Source: Plenodomus lindquistii (lineage: Eukaryota; Ascomycota; Dothideomycetes; Pleosporales; Leptosphaeriaceae). Taken from it: a DNA stretch of 64,000 bases. How positions within the stretch are numbered: position 1 is the first letter of the stretch; the number at the start of each line of letters is the position of its first letter. The stretch spans positions 1,798,001 through 1,862,000 of the forward strand of contig JANUWI010000003.1 in assembly GCA_025504975.1 (NCBI GenBank), in the 5' to 3' direction. The notes beneath the pieces were generated by a model. The model searched no databases. It was not told the DNA's origin and saw only the letters and a list, made by a program, of their open reading frames with translations. The translations under genes and the position numbers were made by a program. This document shows, piece by piece, positions 43,306 to 56,190 of this stretch.

Positions 43306-44341
43306 TGCTCACAGATATCCTGGCACTTGATCCGCGTCCGCGATTGACAACGAGGTGTGAAGAGTTGAGATTGGATATACAGAAAATAGTATCGCGGACG
43401 CCCGTAGAGCAATTGAGAAGAGAGTATGAGAGTTGAAGAGGAGCGGAAAAACGTCAACGTGAGTTTATATTTTATATGTCGGGCACTGGAACGGGCGCTC
43501 AAACTGCATCCTTTACCTGAGTGCGCATCCCATTGCATACACATCTTTACCTGCAAGAATAGTCCACGCCTTCACTTACGATTTCTACGGGACCAGCTCA
43601 TACCCCACTGATATCCTTAGTTTCTGCCAGTATTAGTCTTACTGATCGTCGCTATGTGCATTCATCAATATTATAGTGTTAGATGTACTCACGCTGTACC
43701 CACCGCCTCGATGCCGCAACGCCTCGACTATCAAGTGCTGTTGTATTAGACGAACGCGACATCAGCTATGTAGCAAAACACGATCCCTACGGCATCATCA
43801 TTCCTCTTTCTCTTTACTTTTCCTCTTACTTCTACGCCGTACCAGTATGAGCACCACATCCCATCACAATCCCAGACAACAAACCCCCATCAAATCACCA
43901 CACCACACCGTACCGCACTACACCCTCTTCACCCTCACAATTATCAACTACCCAACCAATCAATCAATCTCAAAAAGAAAACGAGTCCAAGGTGAGATAG
44001 ATGGAGAGAAGGGATATAAATATAGGTATCAAACTATCAAAATCCGCCCAAAAAGTAACGCCCTGATTACACTTTAAAACCCCTCAAAGCCCAATTGCTC
44101 CCAAAATCCCCCTTCATCCCATACTATACTTTACACCTCAAAATCTCGTCATAAAGTACAAAAAACCACGAAAGACACCACACATAATCAAATCCTTCCA
44201 CAAAAAAAATTGCAGCTTGATTTTTCAAAACGTCCCAAAAACCGCCCCCACCCCCACGCCGCCGATTCCACATCATCATCATCGAGCCAAACCAAACACT
44301 ACGCCTACTCCTACACCTCTTTCGTGAAAAAAGCCTCCTCC
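43306..44341. other. No supported gene
   Basis: About 1 kb between pseudogene E and the SIN3 stop codon. It becomes A/C-rich toward 44.3 kb, where SIN3 3' UTR is expected. Frames are low in complexity. Confidence 0.55.
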
Positions 44342-47300
44342 CTAAGCCGCATCCATATCCACATCCTCATCCTCCATACCACTCTTTGCCTCTTCAAGAT
44401 CCTTCTTCCAAGCAGCCTTCTTAGCATCCACATCGTCGCGACTAAGATCCTTCATCCAAGCATTATTCAAGCACAGAATCTCCGTGACGCGCTCCTTGCG
44501 TGCTTTAACAAGGGCCTCGTACTCGTCCGTGGGCTTGGGGACGCTCTCGCTTAGGCCGGCGCGGACAAAGTCTGGCTGGAGGAAGTATTGCACGCCGCCG
44601 GTGCCGAAGGGCTCGCTGTTGATAAAAGTCATAGTGTAGGCGGCGGGGCTAATGGATACAGTGATTTTGTCGCTGTGCTTGACGTGGTCGAAGCGAGTTT
44701 CGTCGGAGAGGTCTTCGGCTTTGGCCATGCGCTTCTTGAGGTAGGGGTGGTGAATCTTGGATACGTCGACGCCCTCGGTTGGCTCGATGGCCATGTAGGA
44801 TGCGACGTATGCTCGCCAGCGCTTAACTCGGTCGACGGTGTTGAATTCGAATGTGGGGTCGTCCTTCTTGAAGAGTCGTACGTACGACTCCTTGCGCGCA
44901 GGATCCTAGGTTCGTGTTAGTTGATTGTTGAGAGTTTAGTATGGGCAGAACTTACATAGGTTATGCGGTAAGTATCAGCGTCCTTCGCGTACTTCTCGAC
45001 AGCCTTCCTGTAGTTGATCTCGTTCTTGTGTGTGGTTGTATCGTTGATGCGATCCTTTCTGAAGAGGTTCCAGATATCAAGGCTCTTATCCTTGTTATCG
45101 TGACTTACAACAGCAAGGCCAAAACGCACAAGCGAGCTAAGAAGCCTGTCGAAGGAGTACAACTGCCAGCCAATCTGCAGGTAGTATCGTCGCAAAGTCT
45201 CCTCGATGAAGTTCATGTCGACCTCACCAATGATCTGGTCTTGGAACATGTCCAGCACTTGTTGGTAAAAGTTCGCAGACGGTGAGGTGTCCTTGAAAAA
45301 ATCCTCGGGCTGCTTGTCAAGCATCTTCAGGCGTTGCGCAGCCTTTGGCTCTTTGGCACGCATAATGACCCGGCGGACATCTTCCTCGCTCTCCTTGAGC
45401 TTCAACAGCCTCTCGTACAGCAAGACAAACATGCGGAAGAAGCAATATATCGAGGCGTTCGCATACATATTGTACTCAGACCGCCTGTAAGGTTCTTCGT
45501 GTTGGAACTCCTTGTCGCCAAACGCGCTTGGCATAGCGGAGTATTCCACCCACTGGCCTACTGGTCGCTCCTCACGAGGATTGGAGTTGGAGCTGTCGCC
45601 ATTAGCTTCATCTTCGACGCCAGACGCCATCTCGGGTGTGGAGTCCCGACTAGCGGACGCAACACTGTCTTCCTTGTCCTTCCGCGACTTGCCACGTGGG
45701 TCGAGAACATCGCGACGCAAGTCACCCTTCTTGGGCTTTTGCGAGCGTTGTGATACGTCTTCGTCAGGGCTAGGTGTGTCTTCGCCAGAGTCGTTGGGTG
45801 TATCTCGGCCGGAGGTATGCACGCGTTCCTCAAACTTGTGCGCATCTATACCGAAGAAGAGAGGTATGAACTCCTTGATGAACGGAACGACTTTCGAGAA
45901 GTCGGCACCATTGTTGTTATCCGCAAAGGTGAGCATCAGGCGAGCAACGTCGAACAAAACCTCCTCATCCTTGAAACTGAATGCGAACTGGTAGTCCGGT
46001 TGCGCAATCTCCTGGATGGTTTGTTGACGCTTTTGCTCCTCGTAACGGACCTGGATCTCATTTGTGAGAGACTTGGGTTGGAACTGTCGCTTGTCTGCTT
46101 GCTTGGCCGTGATGCTCTGATGATCGAGCGACTTCCAGAAAATCTTCTGGGTTTGATCGCGCCAAACCTTTTCCCACTCACGCTGAGCGGCCTTCCAGTC
46201 CTCGAGCTTTGTTTTCAGTCGGTGTAGTAGAACAGGCACAACGCTCCATGGCATCGCGAAGAGCTCTTTGATGACATCCTTGCCCTTGTCGCGCCCATAG
46301 ATCTTCATGATAACACGCTTGTAAATGGTCTCGCTTTGGCCGCCGAGACCAGGTGGCAAGGTGAAGTTGGTCCGGTCCTCTGGCTTCATAGTGAGCAACT
46401 GGTTGGCGATTGGTTCTAGCTGTTGGATGGTGCGGTTGCAGGCCTCGATATTGAAATCATAGTCGTGGCGCTCCTCCTCAATCCTGTGCAGACCTTCTTC
46501 AAAAGTGTTCTTGCGATGCGCGACGAACCCAGAATCTTCGGAGGCCCAGGTTGGGTGAGAAGCCCACTCGTCATTTAGTACGGATCGACAGAGTTCGTCA
46601 CGTCCGCTGCACACGCGCTCACGCTCGCGCTTGGGCAGCAGTCGGTAGCTTGGACCAAGGCTGCGGCAGTTGGAAAGAGACACTCGGGAGTTGACGGTCT
46701 TTGGGCGTGATTTCTGCTGTTCGTCGTCTTCCCCCATGAACTTCTTGAACCACGCGAACAACTCTTGATTGCCGCCGATAAAAGAGTGTGCACGTGCAAT
46801 CAGAAGCTGCTTGTCAATCAGATCCTGTGAGAAAAGGTTACACAGCTTCAAGAACTCGTTCATGGTGTTCTTGTTGCCAATGTACTTCTTGACGCGATCG
46901 AAGAAAGCCAGCTCATCGGCACTAGGGCTCGTAGTGGTTGTCGGAGGTATAGGTTCGGGTAGAGCAGGTGTCAACGTGGGTGAGACAGGTGGACCATCAG
47001 GAGCAGCTTGCTTCGCAGCATGTCCTGTCTTTGCGCGCTGCACAAATTATTAGTGTCTATCGCAATTCCAATAAGACTCTTCCAACTGGCAATTCCTCGC
47101 CCTTGGAGAGAACCAATGAGAGAGAAGAATAATGGCCGCGCGTTGAACCCCCTGTAGAGACAGGCTAGATTGCAAACAGTTCGAAGCAGCCGACAGCTTG
47201 GGGAAGATTAAGTAGCAGATAGTGCAAAGCGATATTGGGTACGGAAGCCGCGCAGTGGATCGTGCTCCAACCCGCGAGGGAAACAACGCCAAGAAATGGC

Positions 47301-49708
47301 TAGAATAGGGAATATGTTGTACATACCTTATTCACATTGCCCTGGCCGAATCCACCACGAACATTCGAGGTCGGCGGCTCCTGGGCGATTGGCGCAGGCA
47401 TAGGCGCAGCGATCGGACCTTGTCGCTCACGCTTGCGTTTGTTGTCGCGATTCGCCGTAGGCGTAGGCGCAAAGTTGCCCATTGGAGGCAGCCGCGATGT
47501 ATCTGCGCGTGGAGTCTGCTGTGTCGGTGTCGCTCCGTACCCAGACTCACCACGAACATTACTGAGCATAACTGCATCTTCAGCAGCGCTCCGAGCCGCC
47601 TGCTGCTGCGCTCTGTGCTGTGCAGCGGATTCTGGAAGAAATTGCTTGAAGTCTTCTAGGAGATCTGGCGCGCCGCCAAAGAGGGTGGTCACCTGCGCAT
47701 ACACGTCCTGGATGGGTTTTGACTCCCGTTGGTAAGTCTGCAAGATCTCCAGAAATTGCTTGTAGATGTCAGGCTGCGAAGCAAAGCGGTTCTGCAAGAT
47801 GTTAGCTCTCTGATCGTCACCTTCGATCGCTATCAGCGCACCTTGATCTTATTCACGTAACTGATAGCATGGTTGAATTCCACAGGCCCGCGCTTTTCAG
47901 CAGCACCTCCAAGAGGCGCAACCTGGATTACACCATTTAAAGCCTGCACGTGGAGGGGTGTCGCAGCATCAACACTCGGCGACAAGATCGAACGACCAGT
48001 CGCAGCAGAAACAGCGTTCTGAAGCTGGGACACGCCTCTTTGCTCCTGTTGGTGCGCGAGCGCCGCGGCGGATCCTGATGGGTCTGGATGAGGCCGAGTA
48101 TTCACTTCTGGTGATAGAGGCGCTTGACCTTGGCCTTGCTGTACCCCATACATGTGCTGCCCAAGAGATCGGTTGTTGGGAGAAAACATTGAATCCTGTC
48201 CCTCTGGTCCCGGTGCTCTTTGTTGCTGGGGCCAGGCACGACCCTGAGCGGTCTCATAATATGTACCCTCGTGCTGTGGCGCAGGGTTACCGTTTACAGC
48301 GTTACTGCGAGGAGGTGAGAGAGGCCTCGGAGCAGGCATTGTGGATACCATTGTACCCATGGGCGTCGTGACCCTGATTGCGTTGGGGTCCCCGTTTGTG
48401 CCACATTCAATTTTGTAGCCTGGGGGCAAAAATGTGTTGAACCCCTGGATCAGGTTGGGGTTACCTGCAAACAGGGTCGACACTCGCTCAATCACGCCTG
48501 GAGTATCGATTGCGCCACTCTTGAAGTCCTTCATGATATCAAGGAAACGGTTGTAGACGTCAGGATGGTCTGCGAACTGGACCTTCACTTGATCGAGGTA
48601 ACTCAGAGCGTCGTTCAAGATTGGCTGCTGGCCTTGTCCCATACCCATGGCTCCAGGTGGGCCAGTGAAAGGAATCAGCATCTGAGCCTGGGACGGCGCC
48701 TGGACAGCATGTTGCATCCTGGGTGTAGTCTGCTCATGCTGAGGTGGCGCGGTGCCATACATCGGCCCAGCAGCCGGAGCCGGTCCACCCATTGGTGGCG
48801 CAAGCGGATTTGGTCCATTCAGAGGCCCTGCTTGCCCCAAAAGGCCATTTGGTCCGTGGATTGTTCGGGTCGACGGAGCCACTGCCACAGGCTGATGGAT
48901 CTGCATGGGTGCAGAGTGGTTCTGCAGCGTGGCCTGCTCGCGTTGCTGCCGCTCGTGAAGCTCACGTTCCCGCTGTTCTGCCTCACGCTTTGCAATCTCT
49001 TCCTGTTGAGCGTGCTGTTGCATAGCATGCGCCTCCATCATCTCCCGATCGCGTGCTTCTCGCTCGCGCTGCTCACGCTCACGATCCGCATTGGCCTGTT
49101 CCGATGACATGTGCTGCTGCTGCTGCTGCTGCTGCTGTTGGAGGCTCTGAGAGATGCCAGGCAACGTATATGATGGGGCTGGAGGCCCTTGATGTCCCTG
49201 TCCTCCTGCCTCGGACGAAGGCGCTCTCTGTGCGGACTGATGAGGGGACGAGTGGGGCGCTTGCGTCGTCAGCCCTGGTAATGCGGGCAGGTTCTGATTG
49301 TGCGTTGCTGCGGGATTTGACGGGTAGTATCCGCTCCCTGTGATGGAGTCAGTATGTTGGATGGTCGGTCGCGTCACTTGCGAGCGCTACGTACCCGACG
49401 GTGGTGGGAGGACAGGCCCAGGGCCTTGCGCCGGTGACGCGTGTGGAGGGCCTTGTGGATTCGCATTGTTCGGTCTGTCATCATTCCATGGGTCAGTATA
49501 CTGCCAGCTGAAGGGAGATGGAGTGGAGCAGTCGATGGTCTCTTCGTCCATGGCTGCTCTCGTCGTAGAGGTGATGGCAAGGGAGAACGCACCCGTATGA
49601 GCCCAGGGGCCGCGGAGCCTGTGCTTGGCTCTGCTCTGTTTGCTGAGGGCCTTGCTGAGACACGCCTGGCTGTGTCGGTGGCCACCCGTCGCGATGCGCC
49701 GGATTCAT
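44342..49708 (-). CDS. SIN3: SIN3 transcriptional corepressor
   Basis: Scaffold of the Rpd3-type histone deacetylase complex in the nucleus. Exons 49708-49593, 49507-49395, 49337-47842, 47791-47327, 47037-44956 and 44905-44342 join to 1611 residues. Three paired amphipathic helix domains are visible: PAH1 (ALSYLDQVKVQF to GFNTFLP), PAH2 (AISYVNKIKNRF, split by an intron, to FKQFLP) and PAH3 (ELAFFDRVKKYI to WFKKFMG). The HDAC-interaction region beginning SRVSLSNCRSLGPSYRLLP follows. The N-terminus is Gln/Pro/Gly-rich with a polyQ tract (CTG run near 49110-49138) and a charged RERE-type helix. Intron 5 (47038-47326, 289 nt) is unusually long for this window. The C-terminus is acidic (EDVDMDAA). 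Confidence 0.93.
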
Positions 49709-50621
49709 GTCGGCTTTAGCAGCGATTTGCCGGTGTTAAGAACGGTCGCGTTTGCTACAAGAAACGAGGCGCGTTGGGGGTGTCGATGGAAGAGACCCGT
49801 GCGAGGCTCACATGGAGCTTGAAGACGTCGTTGGCGTAGTGGCGCGTATGCGCTGGTGTGGCTGCCGTGAAGCTCGGCTGATCCGTGTTTACACGAGGGA
49901 GGGATCGGCCCAGCTCGAAAGTCGCTCGGTGGTCGCTTCCACAGCACACAAACGCCAAGGCGGCGAGATTGAGGGCGTCCGTTGTATGCGATCGTCTGAT
50001 GCGACCCAAACCGGCGCTGCGCAGTGAATAGAGGCGATGATACGATGGGGAGGGCGGCAGGTGCAGCTGGCCCCGTTTCTCCTCCAGGGTCTCGGTCAAA
50101 GGTTCACCCGAAAGGCGGTGAGTGGCAGAACCTCCAGCGCGTCATCACAGTGCAGCCACGATTGGCTGTGCCTGGTCATCGGCCCGGCGCAGAATCCAAT
50201 GCCCAAAACGTTGCTCTATTTTACCGCTGCCCTGCATGCGGGTTAGCTGCATACGATCGTGCCAGCGTTCACAGGCTTGATAATTCTGCTCCTACATGTA
50301 TTGTAATTCGTACAAAGGTGGATTTCATAGCGAGCACGACACGCTGGCTGATTAAACCATCTAGATTACATGCCTGCAAATGCAAATGCCCTCCTCGAGT
50401 CACGTGACATCTATCGGTCATCTCACTCCGCTGGAAGCAGCTGTGACAACGCGTCCAAAGAAGTCGTTCATTACATTGGAGCAAGATTCACACGCATATA
50501 AAATAACAGTGATGCCCTCTAAAGGTGTATCGCTGGGACATCATGCCAAACTCCATTCGCCTTCATCGTCATAATTGTACTCATTACCATACTTCGAGCT
50601 ATGCTCGCAAAACCACAAACT
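49709..50621. other. SIN3 upstream region
   Basis: No supported gene in 913 bp between the SIN3 start and the beta-glucosidase stop codon. It probably contains the SIN3 promoter and a long 5' leader. Confidence 0.5.
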
Positions 50622-53600
50622 TCAAAAGATCCACTGAAACGATTCCTTGACCTCGAAGCGCAGTTTAGCCCTAATCACCGTCAGCACACGCAAAATCAGC
50701 GCAAGTCGTACAAACTAACCTGATATCCTTACTACTTGCCCCAACCAACACATCAAAAGCACCCTCCTCTGCAATCCACTCACCAGTCCGGCTCAAACTA
50801 GTATCGAAATAACCCACCGAGTACTTGTCCAACTTCACCACGATATTTTTAGTCTCGCCCGGCTGCAGGAAAACCTTGGCAAAAGCCTGGAGTTCCTTTT
50901 CCGGGCGTGGAAGTGTAGACTTGACGTCCTTGACATAGACTTGTACGATTTCATGTGCGGCGACTGATCCGGTATTCGTTACAGGGACTGTGATATCGAT
51001 GCCTTGGGTCTCGGAAAGCACAGCACTGCTCATGCTGGGTGTGCCGTACTCGAAGGTCGTGTATGTCAATCCATGGCCAAAGGGGAACAGGGGCGCAATC
51101 TTGCAGCGCTCGTAGTGCCGGTACCCCACGTATATGCCCTCGCCGTACACCGTCTTCAAGTTTTCGCCCGGCCAGTTGTGGTACGCTGGGTTATCTTCGA
51201 CTCGGACAGGGAATGTAGTGGGCAGTTTCCCACTGGGACTACTGTTTCCGAGGAGGACGTCTGCAAGCGCGTTGCCGGCTTCTTGACCTTGGTACCAGGC
51301 TTGCAGGATCGCGGGCGCTTTGTGGGCCCATGGCATGGTGATTGGTGTGCCGGACTGGTTGACGATGACTGTGCGGGGGTTGGCAGCAAGAACTGTCTCG
51401 ATCAAGCGGTCTTGTGAACCGTCCTTTGGCAAGTCCATTGTTTGCCTGTCGTAGCCCTCTGATTCCCACTCTGCGTCGAGACCGACAACGAGAATGGCGA
51501 CATCGGCTTCTCGCGCCACGTCAGCGGCTTCTTGTAAGCGATCGATTTTATCTTCTTCTTGGTATCCGATGCGGCAACCACCGTAGTCGTGACGACGACC
51601 TATGACAGAGACTTTGGATGCCGGTCGCACTTCGTTTGTGCTCTCGATGAGTATTTCGACTGCCTTGCCTTCCTCGAGGTAGATTGATTTCAAGACATCC
51701 TCGGAGGCAGAAAACATAGCCTCGCCCTCTTGCGTCCAATCCCAATTGTCGATGAAGAGTTCCCCATCGATAAACATACGTCCAGGTCCAACAGATGCGA
51801 AGCTGAAACTGTGATTGCCCGTCGACTTTGGTGTGAGCGTAGTTTTGACCTTGAATGAGTAGTCTGGCAGTAATTCCATGGGCGCAGAGTCCCATAACCA
51901 GAGATCTGTGCCCGCTTTGTGCTGTACAACGGCTGGTTGTCCTTTAAACCTGTCGCCTCGGTAGTACTCTAGCCGTACGCCGCTCGCGTTGTTCGATGTG
52001 CAGTACGGGGAAGCCAGCGGCAGCCATTTCGAGCTATCGCAGCCCTGAGCAAAGGTGACTTCGCCATCGAACCGGTTCTGGATGCCTTGCCATGGGGTGA
52101 CATTGTAGTAAGGTTTTAAACCTGCGCTTCCTCCTCCACTGGCGATAGCGCGCTTGACATTGGGACCAATCATGGCGATTTTCCTGGCGTTTCGTATTGG
52201 CAGTACATTATTCTCGTTCTTCAGCAGCGTAAGCGCTTCGATCCCAGCTTGGAGAATGAGGTCCCGTGTTTCGACGTTGTCGATAGACTGCTCAGGCTGT
52301 TCCGGAGTCATGTTTCCAAGACCTTTCGTTCGGTCAACCAAATACAGCACCCTCGCGGCGGCCTCCTCTACATCCTTCTGAGTAAGCTCGCCCTTCTCAA
52401 TCGCTGCTTTAACCTGGTCTAGCTTTCGCCATTTCGACGGTCCAGGCATCTCAACGTCAACACCAGCTTTGATCGATGGTGCGGTGGCATATGTGCCTGT
52501 CCAGTCAGAGATGATGGTCCCGTTCCATTGCCACTCGCCGCGCAGGATTTCCTTGATCGAGTGTTCGTATTCATCAGCATGAACGCCATTGACCATGTTG
52601 TAAGCACTCATCAATGCCCAAGGTGACGCATCGCGGACTGCAATCTCGAACGGCTTCAAGTAAATTTCGCGCAGTGGCCGTTCAGCAATGATAGCGTCGT
52701 ATGCCTGCCGTTCAGTCTCCTGCTCGTTTCCAACAAAGTGCTTGATACACGCAGCAATGCCCTTGCTCTGAAGACCACGAATGAATGAAGCAGCTAGCTT
52801 GCCGGTGAGGAACGGATCCTCGGAGTATGATTCGAAATTTCGCCCGCCGAGAGGGGAGCGATGCATGCACACGGTTGGCGCAAGTAGCACATTTGCACCG
52901 CGAGCTTTTGACTCTTCTCCGAGATGGCGACCAATCTCTTCAATCATGTCCACGTTCCAGGTAGATGCCATTGAAATCCCGCATGGGAACAGCGCGGCCT
53001 GTCCCAGTCAGCTGTGGAAAGCAAGCTACAAAGCCAAGTCACTGACTGGTGTACCATTGGTGAATAGCTCCCCTCGAGCGCCATTGGGACCATCTGTTGT
53101 CTTGATTGAAGGGATGCCCTTCTCGGGTATCGCTACCGTTCGCCAAAAGTCTGCACCCGCAAGTAGTGAGACCTGATAGAGTTAGATTACGCGGTCAACG
53201 TCTGACATTTTGCTTCCCGGTGACTCCACGGTGATAAGGCAAACAGCCTGTAAACCCTCCCAATTTACAGAGCCCGGCAATATGCCATTTGATGCATTCA
53301 TACAGCTTCGAAGAAATGCTGTATGCAGTAATGACCTCAACAAAACCTTCCACACGCCCTCGCCGATCATGCTTCAGATCCCACGCATAGCCACAATTGT
53401 CTCAAAGCCCACCTCATCTCCCCAAGAAAAAAAATGACAGAAATCCTCAAAATCATGACAAACAAAACACCACAAAAAGCCAGAGAGAAAATCCCACATA
53501 CCTGTTCCTCCAAGCTCAACCGCTTCGCCACATCCCTCGCCGCATGATCCGCACGTTCCAGGTCAAAAACCTTCTTCCCAGCCATCGCGTCCTCTCCAGC

Positions 53601-53744
53601 CGGCGAGTTCCGCTCCGGCGTAGCAAGCGGCGTCAGAGAAGGCGTGTCCAGCGTGACAGGTCTGATCTGGATGGCCGCGTGTTTTAAATCAATGTGTTCG
53701 ACATCTTGGGTTGGACTAGCGGTGCCCAGGTTGATAGTAGCCAT
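50622..53744 (-). CDS. GH3 beta-glucosidase with PA14 domain
   Basis: Family 3 glycoside hydrolase releasing glucose from beta-linked di- and oligosaccharides. Exons 53744-53502, 53172-53047, 52998-50720 and 50670-50622 give 898 residues. The catalytic nucleophile is the Asp of IISDWTGTY. A PA14 domain is inserted in the C-terminal half (about VRLEYYRGDRFKGQPAVV to GCRIGYQEED), followed by GLDAEWESEGYDR and a fibronectin-III-like end. There is no signal peptide; a 55-residue polar N-terminal extension precedes the domain, so the enzyme is probably intracellular. Intron 1 is 329 nt, and the last exon encodes 16 residues ending FQWIF. Confidence 0.9.
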
Positions 53745-56190
53745 TGTATGTAGATCAGGTTCGAATTGATTAGAAACTGGCGGGGTGCGTTGTTCAACGG
53801 GGAAATTGCCGTGCTTACTCGGCACTATGGCCAGGCCTGATTATGTACCTCGAATTGAATGAGGAGGGGATGGCTGCGATATAAGAGTGAGAAAACGAGA
53901 AAAAAGTGTCAAATGTTGCTTTGATCGCGGTTATCTGGTCATCTTTTAGTACTTCTGGCTGTGACACGTTAGAGATGCAAACCCATCATATCGGACGCAT
54001 AGACCCTCCCTCTCCTCCCCCATTTACAAGAATGTGGATCCACCAAGGAAGGAAACTACGCTCGAAATACCCGGACGTATTGCGAATAAGCCTTGTACCC
54101 AGCACAACGGCTGGGAAGCACACACACACGCGCACATACATCCGAGATCTGCAATGCCGCGCTGCTTATTGGCCGGTGGGACTAGCAAATCTACCGAAGT
54201 CCACGCGGACCTGTTTTGGGATGGGGGTATATCAAGGAGGCTCTTATGATGATGTTGATCTAGATCTAGACCGTGGTTTAAAGGGCTTGATTGTGGCGAA
54301 AGCTAGAGTGAATTTGGGAGGGAAGAGAGACGTGAATGGCGGTGTCTGCAGCATTGTTGCATATCGAGATGATGCAGATGGCAATTTTTACCGCGTAGGA
54401 GCTGTAATTGGCATATGCGATGTGTATACCAAGCTCAAAGATGCATAGTCTTTCGCTGTACATTCGCCCGGTCTGGTAAGCACGCAGCCTCCACTCCCGA
54501 CACCCTCACTGTTGCTAACTGAAACAGATAGCGGACCCAGCCTTCCGCAGCGCAGATTAGGCAGCAGGAACATGGAACATTGTCGCAGCGATACAAATCA
54601 GTGGTGGATTAATGTTTGACGAAGATGGTTGGGTTCACGGAGTAGCCGTCCTGGTTGCCGGACGTCGTCGGGATGGAGGCCCGAGCGGCCGTTGGCAACG
54701 TCTCCGCACTTCTGCAGTCCGGCCCGCCATGCGGCTGTTGATTGACCACCGTGTTGGAAACACCACCGGATGGGTTCGCTTAGGGTGCCTGGGCCTGAAC
54801 GGTAGGCCATGTTACAGGCGAATAGGCCATAGCATCCGTTGCGACATGTGATGGACATGGTCGCAATGCTGATAGAGGACGAGTAGATGGCACGGTACCG
54901 GGTTGTCCTTTGCATCTGAATGGCTAACAGATTCCCTATAGTGTCTACGCGCCGCAATCTGCAGGTCTTGATAAGCATGGAGGTGTAAATTCCTCCGATA
55001 TCAGGGTCATGTGTATGGAAGTTGATTGCCATTGATATCCCCAGATATCGTCGCTCCCCGTCTTAATGTGACCTTGCACCTTCCAAGGTTGTTTGCAACG
55101 AGAAACTACAACTACTACCAATGATCTAATATCCCCAGAGTATCGAACATTTACTTTGAGTAACCACACGAAACTGCTGTAAATACCAGTGCGACGAAAG
55201 GCCACAGCGGGCCGCCTTGCCATTTCCTGACTTGCACACACCGTCAGCAGGACACGCACACGTGCAACTTTTGAGTCTGCAATGTACATGTATTCCGACT
55301 CCACGCTCCCCTACAAGCGGTCAAAGCGACGCGAGCGACCAAGAAGAGCGAGCTTTGATCAATTCTCCCAGTCCATCGAGATTACGAATATGTACAGCAT
55401 ACTATGGGGTTGATCGGCGCATACAGGCGCGTTGCCGGAATACTTCACGACTCCTAATTCGTATAGCTCACTCAGCTTGCCATACTCACGATGACTTTCT
55501 ACACCCTCATCCCCCCACGGAGCCACTCACTCGTAGCCTAACCAGGAAAAGCAGTCATACACTATTGCGCTACGTGAAATTGCCAGATGGAAAGCTACGC
55601 CTGTGAGTTGCGCGCCTACGGATTCCAAGGCTCTCTGCTTGCTATATTTGATTGGAAGAGCTTCCGAGGAAGGGATTAATGTTGTTGAAGTAACTGTAAA
55701 CATGACCTGAACATGATTCAACAATCCAACATCGCACTCTCCATCGTATACCGTTATACTCACAGCTTAAACGTATGATACCTAACAGACACAAGTAATT
55801 AGCAGCTAGTATCAACATTGAATTGAATTGAATGAATATATACTACCAGCTCCATCTTCTCATTCTGCATTCAACCACCCAAGAAACGCAGTTTTCTCCT
55901 GAACTATGTAATACCGTCAAAGAACCTCGTCTCAATCTCTCTCTCGTACTCGTTCGTGCCCATGCTCATATACGTTTCGTCCCCCTCCCAGCTCTATCAA
56001 ACTATTTCGCCAACGCCCACATCGACACCACTACCTACTCCAACACTGCCAAAAGAAAAAAGAGAAAAAAAGACCGCACACATCTCATTTGAAAACTTGA
56101 TATAAAATTCTAATATTCACCGTCGAAACTTTCAGCGCCTCTTCCCCTAATTTTCAAATCACCTTGACTACCACACTCCTATTCACACCC
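53745..56190. other. No supported gene (2.4 kb)
   Basis: Frames at 53906-54448 (+) and 54598-55032 (-) are the longest but show no domain, no splice-linked partner and poor start context. From 55.8 to 56.15 kb the sequence is A/C-rich with TTGAA-type repeats, consistent with the myosin gene's downstream region. Confidence 0.5.

Noticed and set aside
47038..47326. Possible extra exon inside the long SIN3 intron
   Set aside because: No frame with conserved SIN3 sequence fits between the PAH2 and PAH3 exons; the exons flanking it join in phase 0 directly.
53906..54448. 180-codon plus frame
   Set aside because: No start context, domain or splice partner; composition like non-coding DNA.
54598..55032. 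144-codon minus frame, with an alternative frame ending GYSVNPTIFVKH
   Set aside because: Neither frame extends into a convincing protein; the alternative is cut by an in-frame TAA.
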